Source: Clostridiales bacterium | Lineage (GTDB): Bacteria > Bacillota_A > Clostridia > Saccharofermentanales > Saccharofermentanaceae | Direction: 5' to 3' | NCBI GenBank assembly: GCA_017649745.1 | Contig: JAGCGE010000262.1 | Location: 1-20,080, forward strand | DNA: 20,080 bases | Translations under genes and position numbers: made by a program | Notes under the pieces: generated by a model | The model's database searches: none | What the model was told of the DNA's origin: nothing | Seen by the model: the letters and a program-made list of their open reading frames with translations, nothing else | In this document: piece after piece, positions 12,801 through 19,823 of the stretch | How the letters are laid out: every line of letters begins with the position of its first letter | Numbering within the stretch: the first letter of the stretch is position 1

Positions 12801-14090
12801 CCTGTATTCCCTGGATATGAGTACAAACAAAGCGTTATTAAAGAAAAGCTTAAAGACGGAACTATCGTTAAACGTCCTGGACCGTGGGTTTCGACCTATC
12901 GCGGGGAGGAAGTAGGCGAAGGTGGATATGTCTATGCAGAACCTGGAGTGTACACAAACGTTGCTTTATTGGATATTGCTAGTATGCATCCGTCAAGCAT
13001 CATTGCTGAGCAGCTGTTTGGTGAACTGTACACTAAGCGCTTTGAGGAAATCTATAAGTTAAGACTCCTGATTAAACACAAGAGATATGACGAGGCGAAG
13101 CCTTTGTTGGGCGGTAAGCTCGCCAAGTATCTTGATGATCCGGAGCAGGCAGAAGAGCTGTCTAATGCTATGAAGATTGTCATTAACTCTGTATATGGAC
13201 TGACCGATGCTGGATTTGCTAACGCCTTTAGGGACGAACGCAATAAGGATAACATCGTTGCTAAACGCGGAGCTCTCTTTATGGTTAACCTTAAACATGA
13301 GGTCCAGAGAAGAGGGTATACTGTATGCCATATTAAGACTGATAGTATCAAGATCCCCAATGCTGACAATGATATTATCAGATTCGTCATGGAGTATGGT
13401 AAGCTTTATGGCTACACATTTGAGCATGAAGCAACATTTGAAAGGTTCTGTCTTATTACCAAGGCCGACTACGTTGCATACGGTGAGAGCTTGGAGAACT
13501 GCCAGAAGCAGTATGGATATTTGCCGACCAAGCAGAAGAAGTATGCTGATAACTGGACAAGTACTGGTAAGCAGTTGAGCATTCCTTATGTCTTTAAGAC
13601 ACTGTTTAGTCATGAAGACATTGTTCTGCGTGATATGATGGAAACCATCAGCGTTACAACAGAGCTGGATCTTGACATGAACGAGAATCTTAGTGAAGGC
13701 GATCACAAGTATATCTTTGTAGGAAAGTGCGGAGCTTTCTGTCCCATCTTACCTGGTAAAGGCGGTGGAGAGCTTCTCCGTAAAAATGGAGATAAGTTTG
13801 ATTCTGCTACTGGCGCCAAAGGATATAGATGGAAAGAGTATGAAGTGGTTAGAGACATGCTCAAAGAAGGAGATATTGACAGAAGCTACTATGAGGTAAA
13901 GTGCGATAAAGCACGCTTTGAAATTGGTAAGTATCTCGGGCAGGAAGTAAGAGAAGACGACAGTCATGAAGATATTATGAATCGCTTCAATCTGTTTGCA
14001 GATACTACTAAACGTTACCCAAAGATAACAACTAAATGGGAAGAAGAGTCCAAACAGACACCGCCGTGGGATGTTAAATCCGCGGCATAA
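9870..14090 (+). CDS. Fused SF3/D5-like helicase, AEP primase and family B DNA polymerase
   Basis: The 1406-residue chain has three enzyme regions. (a) About 30-450, SF3/D5-like helicase: Walker A GKAGTGKS 201-208, QTDS 251-254 near the expected Walker B, sensor LILGSND 292-298, arginine pair 311-312. (b) About 485-650, archaeo-eukaryotic primase: DFD 534-536, SGGGVH ending at H571, DIE 590-592. (c) About 740-1406, PolB: Exo I D745/E747, Exo II NNxxYD to 794, Exo III Y880/D884; motif A D1035 (DIASMHPS), motif B K1102-G1110 (KIVINSVYG), motif C KTDS 1156-1159, where the usual first Asp is Lys. No frameshift or stop separates them. Start GTG 9870 is uncertain: no good ribosome site, and TTG 9876 or a downstream codon is possible; TGA 9828 bounds the frame. 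It should unwind, prime and copy phage DNA. Confidence 0.85.
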   Translation: MYLWPKNSARKAGETLDVSSNFFEITVSTGKNNTIEIAPDFQAEERNPDLMIRGKDFYAVWDEEKGLWSTEEYDVKNIVDRELMKKKDELLQAGVQQNIRVRKMKSFGSQSWNVYCSYKSKMPNRYVQLDDKLVFADQVVKKEDYVSRKLPYALKPGSHESWDEIVGTLYSEENRQKIEWAIGSVVSGDSRKIQKFMVLYGKAGTGKSTIIDIIKSLFEGYCAVFDAGALTSASKDFSMAPFKTNPLIAYQTDSKLSKIETNTRLNSIVSHETILLNEKNKPQYPFTPHAFLILGSNDPVQITDQQSGIIRRLIDVKPTGNLIPADRYELLMERVKFELGGIADHCLKVYKKLGKHYYDSYRPKTMMFETDAFYNFVWDRYDDFVEINEISLATAYTWWEDYAQRAGVDYKLVRHRFARELKNYFKEFKDFAKVDGRTIRGYFIGFRKELFIQQEEPKVKEAEVVQDTSVEEKYGYIHTESVLDELLKDCKAQYAAEDSDRPKCAWDNVNTTLKDIDTHKLHYLLGPEWLVRIDFDLKNKEGIKDKKLNLEAASKWPPTYGEISKSGGGVHCYYRYSGDPNDLRGMFAPDIEVKINKGKNAIRRKLTVCNNREIATISSGLPKKEKKLVNNDVIRNEQYLNNVIRKVIRSVKASKDPNGNKKDIIEGCEHTKPAIDFIKHLLDDAYASGISYDVTRLRPIVMAFAMQSTNQKRYCTDLIRKMPWQSKEVSEQVAGKHKGKLAFFDFEVAPNVNILCWKPAGPEHTLRKIIMPQPKDIEELFEYDAIGFNNRKYDNHIAHAIRLGYTPYQVYKVSELLIKNSEQGYFREAWDYSKGDIYDFSSEKKSLKKFEIDMDAHHQEMGVDWTKPIPEERWPELADYCGNDVLATEQLFFTKERQADWKCREILADITGMSTNSTTNSLSTRFIFQGDKNPQRQFNYRWMGTNPAEVETYLVPTDDMCYGGVDPVWTVFDAKHRPVFPGYEYKQSVIKEKLKDGTIVKRPGPWVSTYRGEEVGEGGYVYAEPGVYTNVALLDIASMHPSSIIAEQLFGELYTKRFEEIYKLRLLIKHKRYDEAKPLLGGKLAKYLDDPEQAEELSNAMKIVINSVYGLTDAGFANAFRDERNKDNIVAKRGALFMVNLKHEVQRRGYTVCHIKTDSIKIPNADNDIIRFVMEYGKLYGYTFEHEATFERFCLITKADYVAYGESLENCQKQYGYLPTKQKKYADNWTSTGKQLSIPYVFKTLFSHEDIVLRDMMETISVTTELDLDMNENLSEGDHKYIFVGKCGAFCPILPGKGGGELLRKNGDKFDSATGAKGYRWKEYEVVRDMLKEGDIDRSYYEVKCDKARFEIGKYLGQEVREDDSHEDIMNRFNLFADTTKRYPKITTKWEEESKQTPPWDVKSAA

Positions 14091-14119
14091 TTTTATATTT
14101 AGAAAAGGAGAAAACAATT

Positions 14120-14668
14120 ATGTCTACTGTTGAAAGAAAGCGCATTGAGCCCCTCATTCTGAAAAATGTCCAGATTCCCGCCAACCGAATTAAACCTGAT
14201 GGAACTGAAGTACATCCGAGAAACTTCAGCGGTATTCCGGTTCCTCCCTATAACAAGAACGGCGAACGTAATTTTACGATCATTCTGGACCCCGAGCAGG
14301 TTGATATTGATGATCTGCTTGAAAAGGGATGGAACATTCGTCAGGGTCGTGCAAGAGAGGATGATCCCGATTTTGTTCCCAACTATTATCTGCGCGTTAA
14401 AGTGAAGTTCCATGACGCAGACAGTGATCTGTCTCGTATGAATCCCAGAATCATCAAGGTTACCAGTAAAGGAGAACTGCCGCTGGATGTAAACAACGTT
14501 GGTGATCTGGATCGCGATGAGATAATTAAAGCGAACCTGATGATTACAGGGCGTTGGAACGAGAGCCAGACTTATACCGGCGTCAGTGCTTATTTGAAGA
14601 AGATGGTCGTTCGTATTAACGAAGACGACGACATGTCTGATCTGACCGAAGGTATAATGGATGATTGA
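14120..14668 (+). CDS. ssDNA-binding protein, DUF2815-like
   Basis: The 182-residue product has an OB-fold-like pattern of β-strands: LILKNVQIP, FSGIPVPPYNKNGERNFTIIL, PNYYLRVKVKF, IIKVTSKG, then EIIKANLMITGRWNESQTYTGVSAYLKKMVVRINEDD and an acidic C-terminal tail (DDMSDLTEGIMDD). Phage DUF2815-like proteins share the late 'G.(S/K)AYVK' strand and acidic tail. An acidic tail is the usual docking site of ssDNA-binding proteins for polymerase or nuclease partners. It starts 29 bases after the replicase with AAAAGGAGA upstream and overlaps the helicase gene by 8 bases. Likely role: coating single strands at the fork. The family assignment is good, not certain. Confidence 0.75.
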   Translation: MSTVERKRIEPLILKNVQIPANRIKPDGTEVHPRNFSGIPVPPYNKNGERNFTIILDPEQVDIDDLLEKGWNIRQGRAREDDPDFVPNYYLRVKVKFHDADSDLSRMNPRIIKVTSKGELPLDVNNVGDLDRDEIIKANLMITGRWNESQTYTGVSAYLKKMVVRINEDDDMSDLTEGIMDD

Positions 14669-15854
14669 GCTTTATGATCACCAAAAAGAAGTTCTGAAAA
14701 GACTTAAGTGCGGTTCTATATTATGGGCTGGAACTGGGACCGGTAAGTCTATCACAGCGTTAGCTTACTATTTCATCATGGAGTGCAATAATATGAAGAA
14801 TCCAATGGATCTTCTTATTATTACTACAGCACAGAAACGCGACAAGAATGAGTGGGATGGTGAGTGTGCTAAGTTCGACTTGAGTAGTGATCCTAAGCTA
14901 TGCTGGTGGAATGTAAAGGTGGAAATAGACAGTTGGAATAATATACAAAAGTACAGTGATGTTACTAATCGCTTCGTTATATTTGATGAACAGAGAGTCA
15001 CGGGGAAAGGTCCGTGGGTAAACAGCTTTCTCAAAATAGCGAAGAATAATCGTTGGATATTGCTCACCGCTACACCAGGTGACAAATGGATTGAGTACAT
15101 GCCAGTATTCATCGCCAATGGATTCTATAGAAACAAAACTGATTTTTATAGGCAGCACTGTATATTTTCACCTTTCACCACCTACATGAAAATAATCGGG
15201 TATAGAGACAAAAGAATACTAGAGCAACACAGAAGAGAAATTCTTGTTGGTATGCACTATGATAAGAAAACGGTTCCGCATCTTGAATACATAAATGTTC
15301 CGTATAACAAAAAGTTATATTTGAATGTACTAAATGAAAGATGGGATCCGTATGAGAATCATCCCATTCGAAATGCATCTGGATTGTGCTCTATTCTTAG
15401 GCGAATAACTAATGAAGAAAAAGAGCGATTGAACAAAGTAAAAGATATTCTAAGGTTCCATCCTAAAGCCATAATCTTTTATAATTTCGATTATGAGCTT
15501 GAAATGCTTAGAACTATTGATGGTGTTAAAGCCGAATGGAATGGCCATAAGCATGAAGACGTTCCGACAGGAAGTCGATGGGCATATTTTGTTCAATACA
15601 ATGCTGGATCAGAAGGATGGAACTGTGTTACAACAGATACAGTTATATTTTTCAGTAGAAGCTATAGCTATAAAGCAATGACACAGGCTATGGGAAGAAT
15701 TGATAGAATCAATACTGCATACCACGATCTCTTTTACTATTATCTTGTTAGTGATAGTGCCATAGACAAAGCTATAGGCAAGGCACTTGATGAAAAACAA
15801 GACTTTAATGAGACAGCCTTCGTTGCTTCTGAAGAGTTGTTTGCTGTTGCTTAG
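14661..15854 (+). CDS. SNF2/DEAD-like superfamily 2 helicase
   Basis: The 397-residue ATPase has the SF2 motifs in order: Walker A AGTGTGKS (23-30) after LYDHQKEVL, motif II FDEQ (108-111; the family norm is DEAH/DExx), motif III TATPG (136-140), motif V QYNAGSEGWN (312-321) and motif VI QAMGRIDR (342-349). Phage SNF2-type helicases of this length are regularly found next to DUF2815 and VRR-NUC genes. Likely roles are fork remodelling, branch migration or stripping proteins from DNA. It starts by an overlap within the preceding gene. A terminator-like hairpin follows. The acidic-Gln-Arg DEQR in place of DExH may reflect clade variation and need not mean inactivity. Confidence 0.9.
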   Translation: MIELYDHQKEVLKRLKCGSILWAGTGTGKSITALAYYFIMECNNMKNPMDLLIITTAQKRDKNEWDGECAKFDLSSDPKLCWWNVKVEIDSWNNIQKYSDVTNRFVIFDEQRVTGKGPWVNSFLKIAKNNRWILLTATPGDKWIEYMPVFIANGFYRNKTDFYRQHCIFSPFTTYMKIIGYRDKRILEQHRREILVGMHYDKKTVPHLEYINVPYNKKLYLNVLNERWDPYENHPIRNASGLCSILRRITNEEKERLNKVKDILRFHPKAIIFYNFDYELEMLRTIDGVKAEWNGHKHEDVPTGSRWAYFVQYNAGSEGWNCVTTDTVIFFSRSYSYKAMTQAMGRIDRINTAYHDLFYYYLVSDSAIDKAIGKALDEKQDFNETAFVASEELFAVA

Positions 15855-15865
15855 TCATTCGCGTG

Positions 15866-15893
15866 AAAAACATGCCCTATTATGGAAAGGATA
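15866..15893 (+). repeat. Copy B of the 28-nt leader repeat
   Basis: AAAAACATGCCC (15866-15877) followed by TATTATGGAAAGGATA matches 623-650 at 23 of 28 positions. It starts 12 bases after the helicase stop. The two copies lie over 15 kb apart in different gene contexts, each directly before a stem whose 3' arm is followed by T's, so the repeat is probably functional and not chance. Confidence 0.6.
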
Positions 15894-15935
15894 AGAGATA
15901 ATATGTCTTTAATTAGACATACCTTATCCTTTTTT
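15887..15935 (+). terminator. Intrinsic terminator-like hairpin after the helicase gene
   Basis: AAGGATAAG (15887-15895) pairs with CTTATCCTT (15923-15931). An inner stem TATGTCT (15902-15908) pairs with AGACATA (15915-15921) over a TTAATT loop, with a 6-nt bulge on the 5' side. T15930-15935 forms the T-run. This probably ends the replication transcript, or forms a short hairpin RNA if the leader repeat is a promoter. Confidence 0.65.
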
Positions 15936-15975
15936 GCGTTGCTTTTTTAAATTGTCGGAAAGGCGGCTTGATATA

Positions 15976-16290
15976 TTGCGTAAAACAAAATTGGAGAGAG
16001 CTTATCAGGCCAAGCTGATCACTAAACTGAGAAGCTGTGACTTCGTAATAGAGGTTTTGAAGAATGATGCCGGATATATTCAGGGTTTCCCTGATCTTAC
16101 AGTCGTTCTGACGAATGGCAGATGGGCACTCTTAGAATGCAAACGTGAAGAAAAAGCTAAGAAACGTCCCAATCAAGCGTATTATGTCGGCACTGCTTCA
16201 GAGTCAGGCTTCTCACGATTTATATTCCCCGAGAATGAGGAGGAAGTACTTCGTGAACTTTGTGAATACGCATCCAGAACTGATAGGTAA
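15976..16290 (+). CDS. VRR-NUC family PD-(D/E)XK nuclease
   Basis: The 104-residue product has the nuclease core: an N-terminal Glu/Gln helix (ERAYQAKLITKL), IQGFPDLTVV with D40, then a strand with LLECK giving E54 and K56, followed by PNQAYYV and a FPENEEEVL helix. This is the stand-alone phage VRR-NUC type; relatives cut branched DNA such as Holliday-type junctions. The start is TTG 15976, preceded by AAAGGCGG. An earlier TTG at 15934 lies inside the terminator T-run and is rejected; the TTG at 15952 is less well placed. It overlaps the next gene by 38 bases, and that gene's Shine-Dalgarno lies in this gene's end. Confidence 0.8.
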   Translation: MRKTKLERAYQAKLITKLRSCDFVIEVLKNDAGYIQGFPDLTVVLTNGRWALLECKREEKAKKRPNQAYYVGTASESGFSRFIFPENEEEVLRELCEYASRTDR

Positions 16291-16897
16291 GCATGCCCTG
16301 CTTGGTGCTAGTAAGCACTCTTGGTTAAACTACGAAACCGATGAAAAAATAGTTCAAGCATACGTTAATTCATTTGCTGCCCCATTAGGAACGGCAGTAC
16401 ATGAGTTTGCAAGAAACCGAATCGAGAAGAGAATAAGAATCGAAGATGATAAAGGCTCTAGAGATGCACTGCTTGTTCATCTAATTGATAGCAAGATTCC
16501 TCTTCATGCATTTGATCTCGAATCTGTCTTCGTAAATATGATGCCGTATGTAAACGACGCAATCGGTTTTAAGATGACGCCCGAGGTTCTTTTATATTAT
16601 TCAGATAACGCTTTTGGTTGGGCAGATTGTATTAACTATTCGAGGAATACTTTGAGGATTCATGATTTAAAAACCGGATCTGGGCCTGTAAGTATGGATC
16701 AGCTTATGGTCTATGCTGGCTTCTTTTATTTACAGCATAAAAGAGAGGCTAATCTTCAGAAGAGCAAAACAGAGTTGAGAATCTATAAAAACCAGGAGGT
16801 AGTAGTCCATACTCCAACCAATCACCAGATTGCTGCAGTCATGGATAAGATCATCCACGCCGACAAGGTGGTTGACAATTATTTAATGGAGGGATAA
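16253..16897 (+). CDS. RecB/Cas4-like PD-(D/E)XK nuclease
   Basis: The start is taken as GTG 16253, following GAGGAGGA (16237-16244); an in-frame ATG at 16145 has no such site and lies wholly within the upstream gene. The 214-residue product shows HALLGASKHSWLNY, LGTAVHEFA (H50), GWADCINY (D125), HDLKTG (D138, K140) and Q150…Y154 (QLMVYAGFF), the RecB-family order. This phage family (DUF2800-like, RecB/Cas4-like) is thought to act as an exonuclease in recombination. No cysteine cluster typical of Fe-S Cas4 is obvious. It follows the VRR-NUC gene with overlap, and the polymerase-like gene starts five bases after its stop. Confidence 0.8.
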   Translation: MNFVNTHPELIGKHALLGASKHSWLNYETDEKIVQAYVNSFAAPLGTAVHEFARNRIEKRIRIEDDKGSRDALLVHLIDSKIPLHAFDLESVFVNMMPYVNDAIGFKMTPEVLLYYSDNAFGWADCINYSRNTLRIHDLKTGSGPVSMDQLMVYAGFFYLQHKREANLQKSKTELRIYKNQEVVVHTPTNHQIAAVMDKIIHADKVVDNYLMEG

Positions 16898-16901
16898 ACG
16901 T

Positions 16902-19787
16902 ATGGACGAGCGACAAATCAACTATAGTGGTTTCCTCGCACTATGTGATTTCGTTGGCGAAGAAAGTGCTAGGCACATGTTCAGAATCGATGGCGATTCG
17001 GATCTCATCACATTCTTTCATCTTGATGATGAGCGTGATGATATTTTGTGCCATTACGGAACTCCTAGACATTCTGGTAGATATCCTTGGGGCAGTGGTG
17101 AGAATCCTTATCAACGCTATGCAAACTTTAAAGGACATGTAAAGCGTATGCGTGATGAAGGTTTCAGTGATGCTGAAATCGCTAAAAGCATGAAGATGAC
17201 CACTACGGTCTTTCGTGCTAAGCTCTCATATGCTGAAGACGAAATGCGAAAGCAAAGAGTCCTGCAGGCTACAAAGTTGAGAGACAAAGGATATTCTCTC
17301 CAAGCTATAGCGGATAGAATGGATTTGCCGAATGAAAGCTCTGTCAGAAGTTTACTTGACCAAAAGTCTAATCAGCGCACCAAGCAAACTGAAAACACTA
17401 TTAATATGCTTAAGAAGGCTGTTGAGGACAATAAGTATGTTGACGTTGGTGGTGGCGTTGAAAAGTACCTTGGCGTAAGTAGCACGAAATTGAAGAATGC
17501 TGTTTTAATAATGGAAGAACAGGGTTATAAGACCCATAAGATCTACCAGCAACAGCAAGGAACTGGAAAAAGAACTATTATTCGCGTTCTAACAAAAGAC
17601 GATGTCCCCTATGGCGAAGTTAGCAAAAATAAGGATAAATTGGCCATTCCAGAATATTATAGCGAGGATCATGGCTATACTTATGAAAAGCTGGAACCGC
17701 CAAAACCCCTAGACGCTAAGCGCATCATGATCCGATATGGAGATCAAGGTGGATCAGAAAGAGACGGAACTATTGAGCTTCGTCGCGGTGTAGATGATAT
17801 TTCATTAGGAAAAGCTCTTTATGCTCAGGTTCGTATTGCTACAAAAGAGAACCCAGATGATCCTGATCCTACACACTATTTGAAAGGCATGGCATACTAT
17901 TCTGATGATATGCCTCCTGGTGTAGACGTTATATTTAACACCAATAAGCCTTCAGGAACTCCGGCATTCGGTAAAAGTTCTGATTCTTCAGTATTTAAAC
18001 CGATCAAAGCTGGAGCTGATCCGCATAATCCATTCGGAGCTACAATTAGGGACGATGATTCTCTTGTTAGAGCTCAACGCCATTATATTGATAAGAACGG
18101 TGAAAAGCAGCTTAGCTGTCTGAACATTGTTAACGAAGAAGGAAACTGGGGTGAATGGTCTAAGAGCCTTAGCAGTCAGTTCCTTAGTAAGCAAAGACCG
18201 AGTCTTATCAGAAGTCAGCTAAAAGAAGCTTATGATATTCGTCAAAAAGAGTTTGATGAAATCGCTTCACTCACCAATCCTACTGTAAGAAAGAAGCTGG
18301 CCGAAAGCTTTGCAGATGATTGTGATGCTGCTGCATCCCATCTTAAAGGCGCAGCCATGCCTAGGCAAAGGAATCAGGTAATCATTCCTCTTCCTGATAT
18401 TAAAGAGAACGAATGCTATGCTCCAAACTATAATGATGGAGAAAAAGTCGTTCTGATAAGATATCCTCATGCTGGTCCGTTTGAAATAGCGGAACTTACA
18501 GTTAATAACAGATACGCCGAAGGCAGACGACTTCTTAAAAGAGAAGATGGAACCGATGCGCTTGATGCTATAGGTATACACCCATCTGCCGCCAAAAAGC
18601 TATCTGGTGCTGATTTTGATGGCGATACAGTTCTTGTTATTCCGAATAACGACAAAAGAATTATATCTAAAGATTCGCTTGACGAATTAAAGGATTTCAG
18701 TCCTGATTATTACCAGCTTCCAGAGAGTGCACCACCTGTAGATCAGGCTCATGGCTTCCATAAACAAAAGCAAATGGGAAGCGTATCTAATCTTATTACA
18801 GATATGACAATCAAAGGTGCGGACGAGCATGAAATTGCCAGAGCAGTTAAGCATTCCATGGTTGTCATTGATGCTGAAAAGCACCATCTTGATTGGAAAC
18901 AATCTGAAATTGATAATGATATTCCAGGACTGAAAACAAAGTACCAAGGCGGACCGAAAAGTGGTGCCGCCACTCTTATATCTAGAGCTAGTAGTCCTCA
19001 AGTCGAAAAAGCTCGCCGTATAATTACAAATCCTAAGCGCATGACACCCGAACAGCGTGAAAGATATTACAACGGTGAGAAAATATATGAGCCTACTGGT
19101 CGTCAGTATAAGAAACAAAATAAGAAAGGTGAATGGGAAACACACGATAGTGTTGTTAATTCTACAAAAATGGCAGAAGCCAGAGACGCTTTCGAATTAT
19201 CTTCTGGAACAATTCCAGAAACTATATATGCTAATTATGCCAATAAGTTAAAGATATTGGCAAATGAAGCAAGAAAGCTCTCCATATTTGCAGAACCATT
19301 CACGTATTCTCCTTCTGCTAAGCAGGCGTATATGAAAGAGGTCAAGAGTCTTAATGACAAGCTGTTTGAAGCTGAAATGAATAGGCCTCTTGAACGTAAA
19401 GCCCAGCTGCTTGCAAACAAATGGGTTCAAGCCGCGAAAGAAGCAGACCCAACTATGGATGCTGATGATATTAAGAAGCTTCGTGGTCGAAAGCTTACGG
19501 AAGCGAGAGCTCGCGTTGGTGCAAAGAAAACGTTGATTGAGATCACTCCTGAAGAATGGGAAGCAATTCAACATCGTGCTATCTCTAACCATACTCTTGA
19601 AAGAATTCTCAACAACACAGACATGGACAAAGTTAAAGAATACTCAATGCCTCGAGAGTCTAAAACCATGACTGCGGCAAAAGTCTCAAGAGCAAGAACG
19701 ATGCTTGGTCAAGGTAAGACTACTTCAGAGGTAGCAACAGCTTTAGGTGTCTCTGTCTCTACACTCCAGCGTGCGCTATATGAGTAA
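16902..19787 (+). CDS. YonO-like DFDGD RNA polymerase with HTH motifs
   Basis: The 961-residue product carries DFDGD at 571-575 (18612-18626) in the context IGIHPSAAKKLSGADFDGDTVLVIP, closely paralleling bacterial β' (…[23 protein letters not shown]). Upstream lies GEKVVLIRYPHAGPFEIAEL (513-532), as expected for the double-ψ β-barrel. The three Asp (571, 573, 575) would bind catalytic Mg2+. The N terminus (about 51-72) has a Gly/Arg/Pro-rich motif HYGTPRHSGRYPWGSG; HTH-like helices follow at about 83-110 and 125-155, and another at about 930-961. YonO of phage SPβ is a single-chain DNA-dependent RNA polymerase of similar size (about 900 residues). Likely role: transcription of phage genes. 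The HTHs could give promoter or origin specificity. GGAGG upstream lies in the preceding gene's end. Confidence 0.85.
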   Translation: MDERQINYSGFLALCDFVGEESARHMFRIDGDSDLITFFHLDDERDDILCHYGTPRHSGRYPWGSGENPYQRYANFKGHVKRMRDEGFSDAEIAKSMKMTTTVFRAKLSYAEDEMRKQRVLQATKLRDKGYSLQAIADRMDLPNESSVRSLLDQKSNQRTKQTENTINMLKKAVEDNKYVDVGGGVEKYLGVSSTKLKNAVLIMEEQGYKTHKIYQQQQGTGKRTIIRVLTKDDVPYGEVSKNKDKLAIPEYYSEDHGYTYEKLEPPKPLDAKRIMIRYGDQGGSERDGTIELRRGVDDISLGKALYAQVRIATKENPDDPDPTHYLKGMAYYSDDMPPGVDVIFNTNKPSGTPAFGKSSDSSVFKPIKAGADPHNPFGATIRDDDSLVRAQRHYIDKNGEKQLSCLNIVNEEGNWGEWSKSLSSQFLSKQRPSLIRSQLKEAYDIRQKEFDEIASLTNPTVRKKLAESFADDCDAAASHLKGAAMPRQRNQVIIPLPDIKENECYAPNYNDGEKVVLIRYPHAGPFEIAELTVNNRYAEGRRLLKREDGTDALDAIGIHPSAAKKLSGADFDGDTVLVIPNNDKRIISKDSLDELKDFSPDYYQLPESAPPVDQAHGFHKQKQMGSVSNLITDMTIKGADEHEIARAVKHSMVVIDAEKHHLDWKQSEIDNDIPGLKTKYQGGPKSGAATLISRASSPQVEKARRIITNPKRMTPEQRERYYNGEKIYEPTGRQYKKQNKKGEWETHDSVVNSTKMAEARDAFELSSGTIPETIYANYANKLKILANEARKLSIFAEPFTYSPSAKQAYMKEVKSLNDKLFEAEMNRPLERKAQLLANKWVQAAKEADPTMDADDIKKLRGRKLTEARARVGAKKTLIEITPEEWEAIQHRAISNHTLERILNNTDMDKVKEYSMPRESKTMTAAKVSRARTMLGQGKTTSEVATALGVSVSTLQRALYE

Positions 19788-19823
19788 TAGTCATTCACAT
19801 CTATAAAAAGGAAGGAGATCGTC

